This document shows, piece by piece, positions 24,589 to 35,200 of a stretch of 43,173 nucleotides of DNA; position 1 is the stretch's first letter; each line of letters begins with the position of its first letter. The DNA is taken from IMG/VR virus record IMGVR_UViG_3300043470_000527, positions 1 to 43,173 of that record. One strand, 5' to 3'. Origin of the DNA: a virus. The translations under genes were made by a program, and so were the position numbers. Under the pieces are notes generated by a model. That model had not been told where the DNA came from and ran no database searches. It saw only the letters and a list, made by a program, of their open reading frames with translations.

Positions 24589-25683
24589 TTACAATACCGC
24601 CGATTTAGAATAGATTACTCTTGACATGCTTGGTCCAACTGAATCGTATGTGTCAGCAACTTGTTGCCACTCACCAACCCAAGAGGATCCACTTTTTGTA
24701 TAGGTTGCAATTGTAAATCTATAGTCTCTAACGTCTGTACCAACATCTAAGTTTGTTTGACTCATTGGTATTGTTGATGGCATTGCTGAAGCTGGTATAG
24801 CTCTTGGTGTTGTTCCCATTACCGTATTGTCATCTACGTTATAAAACACTCCACCCTTTATATAAAAGAAAACTGGAATATGCTTTATGTTGTCAGAATT
24901 TTGTAAAACATTTGGAGCTTGAAGCTCTTCTGGCACAGATACCGTAATGTTTACCTTTGTTTCTTGCTTATCGTCTGGGATCCAACCATATTGATCTGCC
25001 GTTCTACCTGATGATCCAGGAATTGTCCAAGAAAGAGTTATTGTTTTGTTTTTTGTTTCAGGGTCAAATCCCTTACCATTGAACTTAGAATTATCCCAGT
25101 GATCAGTATTTTTATAAGTTACCTTTTTGCCATTTGGTAAAGTAACCGTTTTGGCTGCATTCCATGGAGCTTTTCCCCAACCAACATGAGTCCCAAGACC
25201 ATTTTTCTTTTTTGTTGGGTTGGGGCTTCCTTTTGCATTAAGAAGATTTTGACTTTTTTTACCTGCCGTATAATCTAGCCAATCATAATAGAATGGCTCA
25301 GTATTAACTTTTGTTGTAATTCTTTCTGAGGCTCCTAATATTTCAAAAACTTGATCTTTTGGAGGAAATGGTTGACCAGCAACAATTCTAAAAACATAAT
25401 CAAATGACTCTGCAATTATCATTTGATCAGCTATTGAAGTAACATTTTTTGGTTTTATTTCCCAGTTGCTTCCTGTAACAGTAATGCCCCATTTAAATCC
25501 AGGAACTGTATAAGTTTTAACATCTCTTTTATATTTTGGAGTATATGTAGAAATCAATCTTGGGGAAGAAGGAACAGTAAATTCAATTGAAGGACCAACC
25601 ACAGATTCAGTTGTTGTTTCAACAATCATTCTGTATCTTTTTCCTGGAACAAGACCAGGAACTCGTACTTCTACGTTTGGCAT
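24589..25683 (-). CDS. Putative minor tail/fibre protein (364 aa)
   Basis: The first 45 residues (VEVRVPGLVPGKRYRMIVET and VGPSIEFTVPSSP) look like the end of an FN3-like domain. The middle is charged and Gly/Lys/Asn-rich with aromatic residues (THVGWGKAPWNAAKTVTLPN, TDHWDNSKFNGKGF). A final beta region ends in a PSTIPMSQTNLDVGTDVRDY stretch. I do not recognise the family. Its ATG directly overlaps the previous stop, and it sits in the tip gene block, so a structural role is likely. Confidence 0.6.
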   Translation of the reverse strand: MPNVEVRVPGLVPGKRYRMIVETTTESVVGPSIEFTVPSSPRLISTYTPKYKRDVKTYTVPGFKWGITVTGSNWEIKPKNVTSIADQMIIAESFDYVFRIVAGQPFPPKDQVFEILGASERITTKVNTEPFYYDWLDYTAGKKSQNLLNAKGSPNPTKKKNGLGTHVGWGKAPWNAAKTVTLPNGKKVTYKNTDHWDNSKFNGKGFDPETKNKTITLSWTIPGSSGRTADQYGWIPDDKQETKVNITVSVPEELQAPNVLQNSDNIKHIPVFFYIKGGVFYNVDDNTVMGTTPRAIPASAMPSTIPMSQTNLDVGTDVRDYRFTIATYTKSGSSWVGEWQQVADTYDSVGPSMSRVIYSKSAVL

Positions 25684-26684
25684 TATGTTACCGTCTTATT
25701 AAACGCCATACTTAAATAATACTCTATGTCAAGGACGGAGTTTGTTTCTTTTATAATTGGAGTTGAAAGTGCCGCTCTTGATACCATGCCATACACCGTG
25801 TCAACAGCATCAACGTTGTTGAACCTAACTGCATCTATAACAATATCGGTAGTTGACTTTATGGATATTTCATTTATGTCTGACCATCTTGGATTACCAA
25901 CTTTTGCGGTTTCCATTTCTGAAACTGTTCTTTGAACAAAACCATATGTTTGGGCACCAGTTATAGGAATAGATGCTACATAATAGTCAGTTCCTGTTGT
26001 CCTAAACTGTACGGTAAGAGTGGGAGAGTTTCCTGTAAGTTTTGAATAAGCTATTCTTAATGTGTCAATGGTGTTATACAGGGATAGGTTATAAGCTTTA
26101 ATTTTTGCAGAATCATTTATTCTTACAGTATCATTTGCCTTAATAAAAAGAGCTGTGTTTCCAACCCTAAAACTATATGAAGCTAATGCAGATGTGACAT
26201 AGCAAGATGTTGATGGTGTTGTGCTGCCAGTATTAGGCACTAGAAGAGTTTCCCCTTCTTTCCAAGCATCTGCAGTTGAACCAGAAAACAATGTAGTCTC
26301 ATTAAGTGATTGTGCATTTTTATTTCCATTGCCAGGAAAAAGACCAAGCTCATTAATTACATATCTTTCTCCTTGTGAAGAGCTAGTGCCAAAACTTGCT
26401 TTAAATACCATAGCATCAAAGTTTCCAGAATTATCTAAAAATGACATCTTGACTGGAGCAGATGCAACTCCAAACCCCAAAATATTATTTGGAATCAACC
26501 CAGTGTTTGTATCTATTGCTCCGTTTGCAGTACTATCTAGTCCTACATGAATTTCTCCACCAACTGTTGGCAAGATTCCCATAATTGATTTAAGAATAAT
26601 CACTCTTCCTGCCCTAGTTATAGAGTTTTTTTGCTCTCCAATGTATTCGCCATCTAAGTAAAATTTATAGGTTCCAGTTATCAT
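25683..26684 (-). CDS. Putative minor tail protein (333 aa)
   Basis: The protein opens with GTYKFYLDGEYIGEQKNSIT and RAGRVIILKSIMGILP, followed by VGGEIHVGLDSTANGAID and a NELGLFPG motif, a layout common to phage baseplate or fibre proteins whose N-terminus holds a small adhesion domain ('...INELGL...'). The second half is beta-rich (SPTLTVQFRTTGTDYYVASI). No enzyme site is seen. It is one of a series of closely linked virion genes. Confidence 0.6.
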   Translation of the reverse strand: MITGTYKFYLDGEYIGEQKNSITRAGRVIILKSIMGILPTVGGEIHVGLDSTANGAIDTNTGLIPNNILGFGVASAPVKMSFLDNSGNFDAMVFKASFGTSSSQGERYVINELGLFPGNGNKNAQSLNETTLFSGSTADAWKEGETLLVPNTGSTTPSTSCYVTSALASYSFRVGNTALFIKANDTVRINDSAKIKAYNLSLYNTIDTLRIAYSKLTGNSPTLTVQFRTTGTDYYVASIPITGAQTYGFVQRTVSEMETAKVGNPRWSDINEISIKSTTDIVIDAVRFNNVDAVDTVYGMVSRAALSTPIIKETNSVLDIEYYLSMAFNKTVT

Positions 26685-26702
26685 AATCTTAATTATACCA
26701 TT

Positions 26703-27488
26703 TTAAGAGATTTCATAGCATTTTATGACGTAATTGTTTTGATCATATACTGAGCTAAACGTAAATCTCATGTCATAGTAGGCTACTCCAGAAGATATCC
26801 TGACCTTCTGTGGTAAAAATGTGTCACCCCTTTGTGTTCCAAAAAAATTAATTTTATCTGTATCTAAGACAGAATCGTTAATTTTATTATTTATTTCATT
26901 TACAGAGAAAGAAAACTTATCTTGTTGTAGTGCTTGTTGGGGACCAAATGGCGGTTCTGGTCTAGCTAAGGTACTTACAACATCTTGTGAAATTGCTTCT
27001 CTATCAGCATCAAGGTAAAAGTCTGAAATAGAATTTATACTGCTAAAGTTATATCTCATCAATAGGTCTTTTGCGTTGTAGACCAGAGACAATACCAGCC
27101 TTTTTACTTCTGCAAAGTATTGTTCTTTATAATTTACATCGTCTACTAAACCAGAAGTATTAGAGAGTGTTCCAGTAGATACTTCTGTAGCATCCTGTAC
27201 TAGCTTTTTGCCATCACCACCGCCACTACCGCCACTACCGCCAGTTTTTCCTTTAGGTGGAGTATAAAAATTAGATCCAACACCCTTAAAATTTTTTCCT
27301 GGGTCAGTTACATATTTTTTTACAGCTTTGGCAGTACTCAATGATCCAGTTTTTTGTATCTTTGCTCCAGGACCACCTCGTGGTGTTGTTTTTGGTTTTG
27401 TTATTTTTGCAGTTTCTCTTTGAGTTTCTCTTATTCGTGCCATTTTTTGAGCATTAGTTTCGCCACCTGGACCACTATTTTCAGACAT
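26703..27488 (-). CDS. Virion-associated protein with disordered linker (261 aa)
   Basis: The N-terminal 95 residues are predicted disordered and basic, rich in Lys, Thr, Gly and Pro, and contain a glycine-serine linker TGGSGGSGGGDGKK. A helical part (YKEQYFAEVKRLVLSLVYN) and a short C-terminal beta region (VAYYDMRFTFSSVYDQNNYV) follow. The design looks like a flexible connector between the hub protein upstream and tip proteins downstream. Family unknown. Its start overlaps the preceding stop. Confidence 0.6.
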   Translation of the reverse strand: MSENSGPGGETNAQKMARIRETQRETAKITKPKTTPRGGPGAKIQKTGSLSTAKAVKKYVTDPGKNFKGVGSNFYTPPKGKTGGSGGSGGGDGKKLVQDATEVSTGTLSNTSGLVDDVNYKEQYFAEVKRLVLSLVYNAKDLLMRYNFSSINSISDFYLDADREAISQDVVSTLARPEPPFGPQQALQQDKFSFSVNEINNKINDSVLDTDKINFFGTQRGDTFLPQKVRISSGVAYYDMRFTFSSVYDQNNYVIKCYEIS

Positions 27489-30400
27489 TACAGCATCTCC
27501 CTTAAGCTAACGCCCATTTCAATTCCATCACTATTTGCACTGTAGTTAATTTCAGATAACACATAAGTTTTGTCCCCAATAGAATTATAACAGTAACCTT
27601 TTGCTTTATAAAATACTTTAATCTTATCTCCAAGCTGAAGAAGTGGATTTGGAAAAATATTTGCTTGAATTTCAATTTTTTCTTGAGATGCAAATCTTGC
27701 AATCCATTCTGCAAGAGTTGATGCCTCTTCTCGATTATTTAAATATTCTGCAGAAATATTTATAGCCTGATCTCCGTAAAGCCTCCTATTTATTTGAAGC
27801 TGATCGTTTGGAAGATCTGAATTTATATTCTTTAGATATTCTCCAATATCTACTGTTCCAGAGCTCAATCTTTTTAAGACAATTCCAGAAATAAATACTG
27901 GATATGGGGTCATAGCTCCTCCTATTGGAACCGTGGTGCTAGTAGAGTTGTAAATTGAAAAGGACGCTCCCCAAGATGTTGACTTATAGTCCTTAATAAA
28001 GTAATCTGGACTAACTCTGCTAAGCTCAATTAGGGTAGTTGCAAATGAAGGCTCATTAAACCTTGCTTCTATAAACTTTACCTCTCTTGCAACATTTCCA
28101 AAATCAAAATAGGCTACTGGTATTGATTTTCCAAGTATGGACTGTATGTGTGGTGAGAATATTCCTCTATTTTTTCCAATTGCTATTGCTGACGAATAAA
28201 GTGCAACATTTTCTTTATTTGATGTAGGTAGGGTTGGATAAACTCCATCTGGTGTTGCAACCGCATAAAGATAATCATATATTGCTGTAGAATCATCTCT
28301 TACCATTAATCCTATTTCATTTGTAGAGGAAAGTGGGCTAGGATCATGGGCTTCCATAATTTCTCTACCGTTCAAATAAACCTTAAAATCTTTTTTATTT
28401 TTTGATATTGCAACCTCTAAAGAAAAAGTAATTTTTGCTGCTGGATCACCCTTTGCATGTAAACCCTCAGAGAATTGGATTGTTCTTTCAAAGTCTGTTA
28501 CATTTACATCTGGGAACCAAGCTGCTCTTAGTAAAGTTGGGACAAGCTTACCACCTGAACTTGATACCTTATAGAACTTAACATTGTCTTGTTTTCCTAA
28601 AGTTTGTGGATTATAATTTTCTGAAATACTTGAAACCTCAATAAAGTATCCAGTGTTTGCAGTATTTGTTGATGATATATTAAATCCAAATCCTCCAATT
28701 GCAGAAACTGAACCTGGAGCATCTGCTTTCTTGAAAAGATTCATCTTTGTTCCAATTCTTGTTGGATTAAAGCTGAGTGGTGTTCTATAACCAAAAATAA
28801 ATTGTTGACCAACATCATCTATATTTATTTCACTTGCATCAATCTCGTCTGATAGGTCTGTCTCGGTTCCAGTTTTTCTAGATGGGGCACCCGTCAAAGT
28901 TGCGTATCCACCGTAGGCAAAGGTCGATCTTGAAAGATTACTTAAATCTGGAACCCCAACATCTGTTGCAAGGGTCATCTTTTGTCCATAGTCTTTTACT
29001 TGTCCAGATACTGGGCTATACATTTTACTAGAAAAACTTGTCCATCCATCCGATTCTACATTTTTGTTTGTTCCTGTATGAGAAGAAATTTCGGTGTCTT
29101 TGTAACCTCTTCCATCTTCTTGACAATAAAAAACATATCCCTTTGGTGTGGTTGACTTGCCTTCTGAGTTGTAAGGAGGTGCCAGTTCATCTGGAAAAGA
29201 ATTTACTTCCATTCCAAAATATACTAGCAAAGCATATGGAACAAAGCTAGACCCAGACGGTGCCCTTGACTCATCTGATTTTTTCTCGGCTTCGTTAAAA
29301 TAAATTTTTCTCTCTGAAACAAATCCTGGTCTTGTTATGTAGTAAACAACTCCATAGAACTTAATAAGTTCACTTTCTACAAGAACATAGCCAGAGTATT
29401 TTCCAAGGAAAGAAGCAATAAGATCATTTTCGGTAATAACAATCTGACAGCTTTCTCTTTCAACATCTGTCATAGATGAGTATGCCAACCTTATTGAATC
29501 GTTTCTATTTTTTGCAGTAAAGGTTTCATTTAATAGTATTGTTTTTGGTCTACTATTTTTAATATCTTTAATTATTACTCCAGCAGACAGGATTGCATTA
29601 TTATCGTTACCATCATTTCCATTTGGACTCCAAACTTGCTGGGGGATATACCCAATGTCTCTTGTAAGACTTATTTCTGAAAACCCAGAATCAATTATTT
29701 TTTCTGTTTCTTTTGATAAAGAAGCATATGGATTTTTATCTAGCGAAGCGTTCAATAAACTCATAGATGCTTTTGGAATACCTAAGTCAGAATATGCCAC
29801 CTCACCAGCTGTTATTGGTGGAATAAAAGAATCTTCAAAACTTTCAATATTTGAAGAGTAAACTCCATTTATATAGGCATATTCTGGATCGGAAATGGTG
29901 GCTTCACTAGCGTCACCAACTAAAGTATAGTTCCAAGAGTTTGTTTTTTGAGTCACCGCTTCTTTTGTTCGTACAGTTAAATATCCAAACTGATCAAAAT
30001 ACATAGAAAGCTGTGCTGATTTTGCCAACTCATTAAGGGCTTCAGCAACGGACATTTCTTTTTTGCAATAAAAAAAGTCTATTCTTCTGTCCTCTTCAAG
30101 ATACTGCTCTACGTCAGCTGTTTTATTAAACGAGTATCTGGTAAAACCTGCATTATCTAATAAAATTTTAATTATAGCTGAAACCTTAATTCCATCTAAT
30201 GCTCCTAGCAAAATGTCTGGAGCTGGTTTATCCTGCAAGAATCCCATAAAATCTTCTAACTCTACACTTACTGACCAGTCTGATGACTCGTCCCATGATT
30301 TTGCATATAAAACGTTTATTGGAACGTATTTTGTTGTTGAGCTATAAGTTATAGAATTTAAAATAGTAAATTTAACATTTGGCTTTAACATGTATTCTAA

Positions 30401-31753
30401 AATTGATAGATAGTTTTTGTTACTAATTAAGTTATCCTGATTAAAAAACTTAATATTTCCACCTCCAGAAACTATAGATCCAACAGGAAGACCAAGTGTG
30501 CTATCTCCTAAACTTGAATTTGAAGAAAATGACTCAGTGTAGCTTGTCATATCTACAACCATTCTTGGAGAAATTTCTATGAGGTCCAAGGTGCCATCTT
30601 CTTTTGGATTATTTGCTGAATCAGCAAGTTTCTGTACGGAAAACCTAATTCCTTTTATAGACTGATATCCAGTTGTATCAGATCTTAAAAGACTTGTTAT
30701 TGTTCCCTCTTCCGATACAGATCCAGCTATAACCCATTGCCAAGAACCAGAAACATACTTTCTTGAAAGTCTGAGGATGCCGTCCTTCATTGTTTCATTT
30801 CCTGTGTTTTGATAAATAGTAGTCCAAGTAGAGCTACCTGCAGGAAGAACTTCTACCGTAAAATCTCTTGCATATCCATGAATTGTTTGAGTTTTTACAA
30901 CAATCTTATTTGCTCTTACTTCTTCTGAATAATAAACAAATGCGTTGTTGCCCTTCATTCTTCCAATTGAATTAGAGACTCCAATATCTTGAGCAGTTAT
31001 GCTTCTGGTAGAATTTTTCTTACATCTTCTTGCAGATACCCAGTACTTTGAACCAAAGGTTTCACTTAACGGATAAATTCTATCTGGAGATTGTAAAATA
31101 TTATATGCCCTGGCATTTCTACAATCAGAAAGGATGGTTCTAACCTTTGCAGACTTTATTGTAAAAGGAAAAGTAATTCCAGGATCTGGTCTATCTGGAC
31201 CAATAATCTCTTTCAAACCCGTTAAACTTTTTCTTGTAACATCTTCTACTTGATAGTTTCCAGAAGAAGATACAACTTCATGATAATGACCACCATTATC
31301 CCATCCACCAGTATCTTCAGAAGAATTAAAAGTTTTTGAATATGTTGGATCTGTGTTAGTTGTTGTTCCAATTCCAGTAGTTAGCGTTTCAGCAGTAGGT
31401 GCTGAAGTAACAACAAAAGTAAAAGTTGTAAGGGTAGGCACAGAAACAATAGTCCAAGTTCCGTTAAGCTTGGTTTGCTGCGTTCCAGATGCACCAGAAA
31501 TTATAATAGTATCTCCAGAAATTAAGCCATGATTTGCTGCAGATGTTCCAGTAACTGTAGTTGTACCGTTTCCAATATAATTTGTCATTGTAATTTGTCT
31601 AGAAGCTGCTACAATTGATATTGGATACGATCCAAGATGGCTAACAAGAGTATAAGCGTTATAGTTCCACTCTGCAATTATTTTGTGGCTAGATGATAAT
31701 ACCTTTGAAGACTTATAAAGATTATCAATTTCTGTATCTCCAGTGCTTAACAT
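27488..31753 (-). CDS. Large tail tip / hub-like protein (1421 aa)
   Basis: This is a mosaic tail tip protein. Near the start an HGL beta module (NHGLISGDTIIISGASG) is inserted. At about residues 260-330 lies a discoidin-like stretch (VRANKIVVKTQTIHGYARDF). A central part with SVSVELEDFMGFLQDKPAPD, the helical ALNELAKSAQLSMYFDQFGY and LTVRTKEAV fits a tail hub (gp27-like) region. A lectin/LamG-like region around 1080-1190 (FSLEVAISKNKKDFKVYLNG) follows. The C-terminus (EIQANIFPNPLLQLGDKIKV and LSEINYSANSDGIEMGVSLR) matches the end of siphovirus Gp37-like tail proteins. It probably forms the tail tip ring or hub and contacts the receptor. It follows the distal-tail-like gene directly. Confidence 0.75.
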   Translation of the reverse strand: MLSTGDTEIDNLYKSSKVLSSSHKIIAEWNYNAYTLVSHLGSYPISIVAASRQITMTNYIGNGTTTVTGTSAANHGLISGDTIIISGASGTQQTKLNGTWTIVSVPTLTTFTFVVTSAPTAETLTTGIGTTTNTDPTYSKTFNSSEDTGGWDNGGHYHEVVSSSGNYQVEDVTRKSLTGLKEIIGPDRPDPGITFPFTIKSAKVRTILSDCRNARAYNILQSPDRIYPLSETFGSKYWVSARRCKKNSTRSITAQDIGVSNSIGRMKGNNAFVYYSEEVRANKIVVKTQTIHGYARDFTVEVLPAGSSTWTTIYQNTGNETMKDGILRLSRKYVSGSWQWVIAGSVSEEGTITSLLRSDTTGYQSIKGIRFSVQKLADSANNPKEDGTLDLIEISPRMVVDMTSYTESFSSNSSLGDSTLGLPVGSIVSGGGNIKFFNQDNLISNKNYLSILEYMLKPNVKFTILNSITYSSTTKYVPINVLYAKSWDESSDWSVSVELEDFMGFLQDKPAPDILLGALDGIKVSAIIKILLDNAGFTRYSFNKTADVEQYLEEDRRIDFFYCKKEMSVAEALNELAKSAQLSMYFDQFGYLTVRTKEAVTQKTNSWNYTLVGDASEATISDPEYAYINGVYSSNIESFEDSFIPPITAGEVAYSDLGIPKASMSLLNASLDKNPYASLSKETEKIIDSGFSEISLTRDIGYIPQQVWSPNGNDGNDNNAILSAGVIIKDIKNSRPKTILLNETFTAKNRNDSIRLAYSSMTDVERESCQIVITENDLIASFLGKYSGYVLVESELIKFYGVVYYITRPGFVSERKIYFNEAEKKSDESRAPSGSSFVPYALLVYFGMEVNSFPDELAPPYNSEGKSTTPKGYVFYCQEDGRGYKDTEISSHTGTNKNVESDGWTSFSSKMYSPVSGQVKDYGQKMTLATDVGVPDLSNLSRSTFAYGGYATLTGAPSRKTGTETDLSDEIDASEINIDDVGQQFIFGYRTPLSFNPTRIGTKMNLFKKADAPGSVSAIGGFGFNISSTNTANTGYFIEVSSISENYNPQTLGKQDNVKFYKVSSSGGKLVPTLLRAAWFPDVNVTDFERTIQFSEGLHAKGDPAAKITFSLEVAISKNKKDFKVYLNGREIMEAHDPSPLSSTNEIGLMVRDDSTAIYDYLYAVATPDGVYPTLPTSNKENVALYSSAIAIGKNRGIFSPHIQSILGKSIPVAYFDFGNVAREVKFIEARFNEPSFATTLIELSRVSPDYFIKDYKSTSWGASFSIYNSTSTTVPIGGAMTPYPVFISGIVLKRLSSGTVDIGEYLKNINSDLPNDQLQINRRLYGDQAINISAEYLNNREEASTLAEWIARFASQEKIEIQANIFPNPLLQLGDKIKVFYKAKGYCYNSIGDKTYVLSEINYSANSDGIEMGVSLREML

Positions 31754-32287
31754 TTACACCTCCACCAAATCAATGGATACGTCCCATAGATCGTTATACT
31801 GACCTCTTTTTGTTATAGTAAAATCAAAATTGTCAAAAAATACATTATATTTTTCTACATTGGAACCCGATCCAACTGTTAGATCGTCATTGTTATCATA
31901 TATTAAGAGCATCCAAAAATCATCATAGTTTGCTTCATACCAATCTTTAATATCTATTCCAGCACCAAAACCATCTGAAGTTATAGATACAGAGCCATTT
32001 AATTTTCTTGAAGGAATGTTTTCCCAAGATGTTGAAAAATTATATTTATCTGCCACATGAACAGACCTCATTGTTCCGTCAACCATTCTTCTTTTTGACT
32101 CTAATCTTTCTACAGAAATTTGAAGAGGAGATCTATTGTCATCAGTTAAATACAATGTGGAGCCACCTGTTTGAAAATCCCATTTTCCAGTAGGAGTACC
32201 CTCAGAAAGTTCTGGTAGTGGCTCTTTAGTAGAAAACACAATGAGTGATGGTCTTAACCATTTTTCATCTAAATCAACAGCTGTCAT
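31754..32287 (-). CDS. Minor tail protein, distal-tail (Dit)-like (177 aa)
   Basis: The beta-rich 177-residue product lies between tape measure and hub genes, the place of the distal tail protein in siphoviruses. Visible patterns are LRPSLIVFSTKEPLPELSEG, STSWENIPSRKLNGSVSITS, and DWYEANYDDFWMLLIYD and KYNVFFDNFDFTITKRGQYN near the end, a beta-sandwich pattern like Dit N-terminal domains. A hexamer at the tail end would connect tail tube and tip. Position strongly supports the role; the sequence alone is weaker. Confidence 0.65.
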   Translation of the reverse strand: MTAVDLDEKWLRPSLIVFSTKEPLPELSEGTPTGKWDFQTGGSTLYLTDDNRSPLQISVERLESKRRMVDGTMRSVHVADKYNFSTSWENIPSRKLNGSVSITSDGFGAGIDIKDWYEANYDDFWMLLIYDNNDDLTVGSGSNVEKYNVFFDNFDFTITKRGQYNDLWDVSIDLVEV

Positions 32288-35200
32288 TATATCTTCCTAC
32301 TAAAATTTCTTCTATTTTCTTGTGTGTTAATTGCCTTTACGACTTCTTTTGCAACGGCTCTTGGATCATTTGTTCCAGATGCATCCACATTAATATTATA
32401 GACTGAATTGTTTGAGATTGCTGAAGCGTCAACAAATCCTTGATTATTTTGAGGAACATTATATTTCATTGCTTCAATTCCAGACTTAAGATCTGCTGTA
32501 AGTGGGGATGTTAGGACTGCTTCTCCCTTATGTAAGTTAGCAAGACCATTTGACATTGTAAGACCACCTTCACGCATACCTGGGGGATTAGATCCTGGTT
32601 TAAGACCTGACCACTCAAAGTGTAGGTGAGCCCCTCTTACCTTTCCAGTGTCTCCAGAAAAACCAATTCTTTGACCAGCCCTTACTTGTCCTGGTTCGGC
32701 ATCATATCCGCTTAGGTGAGCGTATAAAGACTCTGTTCCATCATTATGTCTTATAGTTGCGTAGTTTCCAAAACCTGTTGCACTGTATCCTCTTGACTTT
32801 CTTCCAGATGCCATTGCATAAACCGATGTACCTATTCCAACACCATAGTCAATTGCTCTTCCAGGGTACCTTGCACTGTGTGCTTTTCCAGAGCTTGGGT
32901 ATGTGCCTCTTGCAGTTACCCCTGGACTTCCAAAAAGAATTTTTGCAACTTGTCCAAGTAATTCATAATTTGCAATTGTTGGTGCGTTTGAGGGACCTTG
33001 ATCATTTCCTGGCTCTTCTTCTGACTTAGCTGTTTGTATTACATTTCCAATAGCCTTTGCTATAAGATTTGAATTTACTACTCCAAACCCAAGTGCTGTA
33101 GCAGACTGAGAACTACCTGCTTGGGCAGAAACATATCCACCACTTGCAAATTTTCTTTCATTAATTTGATCAAGCATATCAGTTCCATATTCATCAACAG
33201 CTGAGGCACGAACCACATACTCTCCATCTGAAAGTCTTGCTGTAATAGAGTCTGAATTTTTTGTTCCTGGTCCATGAACAATACCACCAGTTGCTCTATT
33301 TGGAATCATTGCATTTCCCTTAATTCCAGCTATGCTGTTATTAATAAGGTCTGTTAATTCTTTTCCACTTACATCGTATTCTTCTCCTGCAGATGTTATT
33401 GCACCAGAAACTATCTTCTTAAAGTCTTTGTCAAAACTGGAAGCAAGATCAGTAACTAATTTTTGTGCCTCTGGGGGAAGCTTTGATGCCATATCTGATA
33501 TAGAGCCAAGATAATTATACATGTCTGTTGCTAAGGCTTCGCCTGGCTTAAGGGCTTTTAATTTTTCAGCCTCTGCAATTGCGGCATCAATTGATTGCAG
33601 TGTTGATGACTTGTTTCTTTGAATTTTTTCATTTTCTCTATCAAGCTGCTCAAGTCTCTTTTCGTGTCTTTCGTCTTCTCCCTCTGCAAGTTCCTTATTC
33701 TTATCAATTTGATCTTGAAGTTTTTCCTCTGCTGCATCTGCCACTTCTTTAATTCTGTCAATTTCTGTAGTTCTTCCAAACTGTGCTGCATTTGAAGCCA
33801 TGTCTTGTTGTGCTTGAAGGAATCCAAAGACATCTCCAGATGCAAGAGACTGTAAGCCACCAAGAGCAGACTGGCGTTGTTGATTTCTAAAGTCATCTGC
33901 TTTATTTTCTTTATCTAGTGCATCAATATACTCTTCTGCACCTTCTCTAATTGCCTTTATTTGTTTTTCTAGTCCCTTATTCTGTTTGTCAATATTTTTT
34001 TGAAAGTTTTTGTGTCTTTTGTTTTCTGCATCTTTAGCTGATTCATTTTTAGCAATAAGGTTATCGTATCTTGCAGTTTCTGCTGCTTTTACTTCATTAA
34101 AACTTGCTATTTGAGCGTCAAGACCTAAGTCTAGTTCCATATCAATTTTTGCAAGAGCATCCATTTCAGCAAGTCTCTTGTTAACAATTTGTGCTTCCTT
34201 ATCTGATAGATCTAAATCTTTAAGTAATCCATTAAGATTAATTCCTGCTGCATGAGCTTGCATAATCAAAAGCTTTGTATCTGTATCGTCTACACTATCG
34301 CCAAGCTTTTCTATTGTGTCAAATATTGGACCATCTTCAATTCCCATTTCTTTGAGAGAGCTCTTTATTGATGCATCTAAAGCAGATCCAACGTCTGATT
34401 GGTTAACTCCAGCAGCAGCACCTTCTCTAAACGCAACTGCAACTGAATCCTTTAATAGTTTAGTTCCTTCTCCTAAATCGGCTGAAAGTAGTGCAGATTC
34501 AATTACTCCGTTAAATTGTCCTTCAAGATTGGCTTTTTTGGTTCCTATAATTTCTCCACTATTTAAACCATATTTTGCTGTTTCTTGGAAAGCCATTCCT
34601 ACCGCAGCAGTTGCTTGTGATTGATTTTCTATTCCACGGAACTTTCCAGCCATAGAAGCAAGCTGACCACCCGTTCCAGAGGCTTGAGCAAGTACAGATA
34701 AAATTTCATTGGCTTGATCTGCAGTAAATCCTTGCTGTAGCATTTTTCCATACTGACCCAAAAACATTGCTGCTGGATCGTTTGTATTTTTTAGCTGTTC
34801 TACAAGTTTTTTGTTTTCTTCCTGGTCAAGTATTGCTTTCTTTAGTGCAGGGTCAACTCCTAATGCAGAAGTTCCTCCACCAAAACCTAAATTCTTGGCA
34901 ATATCTGCATTTGTCTTCATTTGATCATTAACAGATTTTAGAGTAATTCCATAATATTCAGCAGCTGCAGTTTGTGAGGCATACATTGACTCCCCAGCTT
35001 CTCTTGCTTCGCTAATAGCTTTTCTGTATGCTATAACACCTGCAGCTACTGCAGTTACAGCAGCGAGTGCGGCAATTCCAACTGGTCCACCAAGAAGGGC
35101 TAAACCTCTTCCAGCCATCATAAGACCGCTTCCAAGCTTTGATGTTCCGCCAGATGCTATAGACATGCGAGCACCCTTTACAAATGTTGCTGAACCTGCA

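Noticed and set aside
32560-32930. Separate endolysin
   Set aside because: The peptidase motifs are in frame with the tape measure and there is no holin or independent start, so it is a virion domain and not a lysis gene.
33558-33896. 112-codon minus-strand frame inside the tape measure
   Set aside because: It is a shadow of the coiled-coil part of the tape measure, with typical low-complexity composition.
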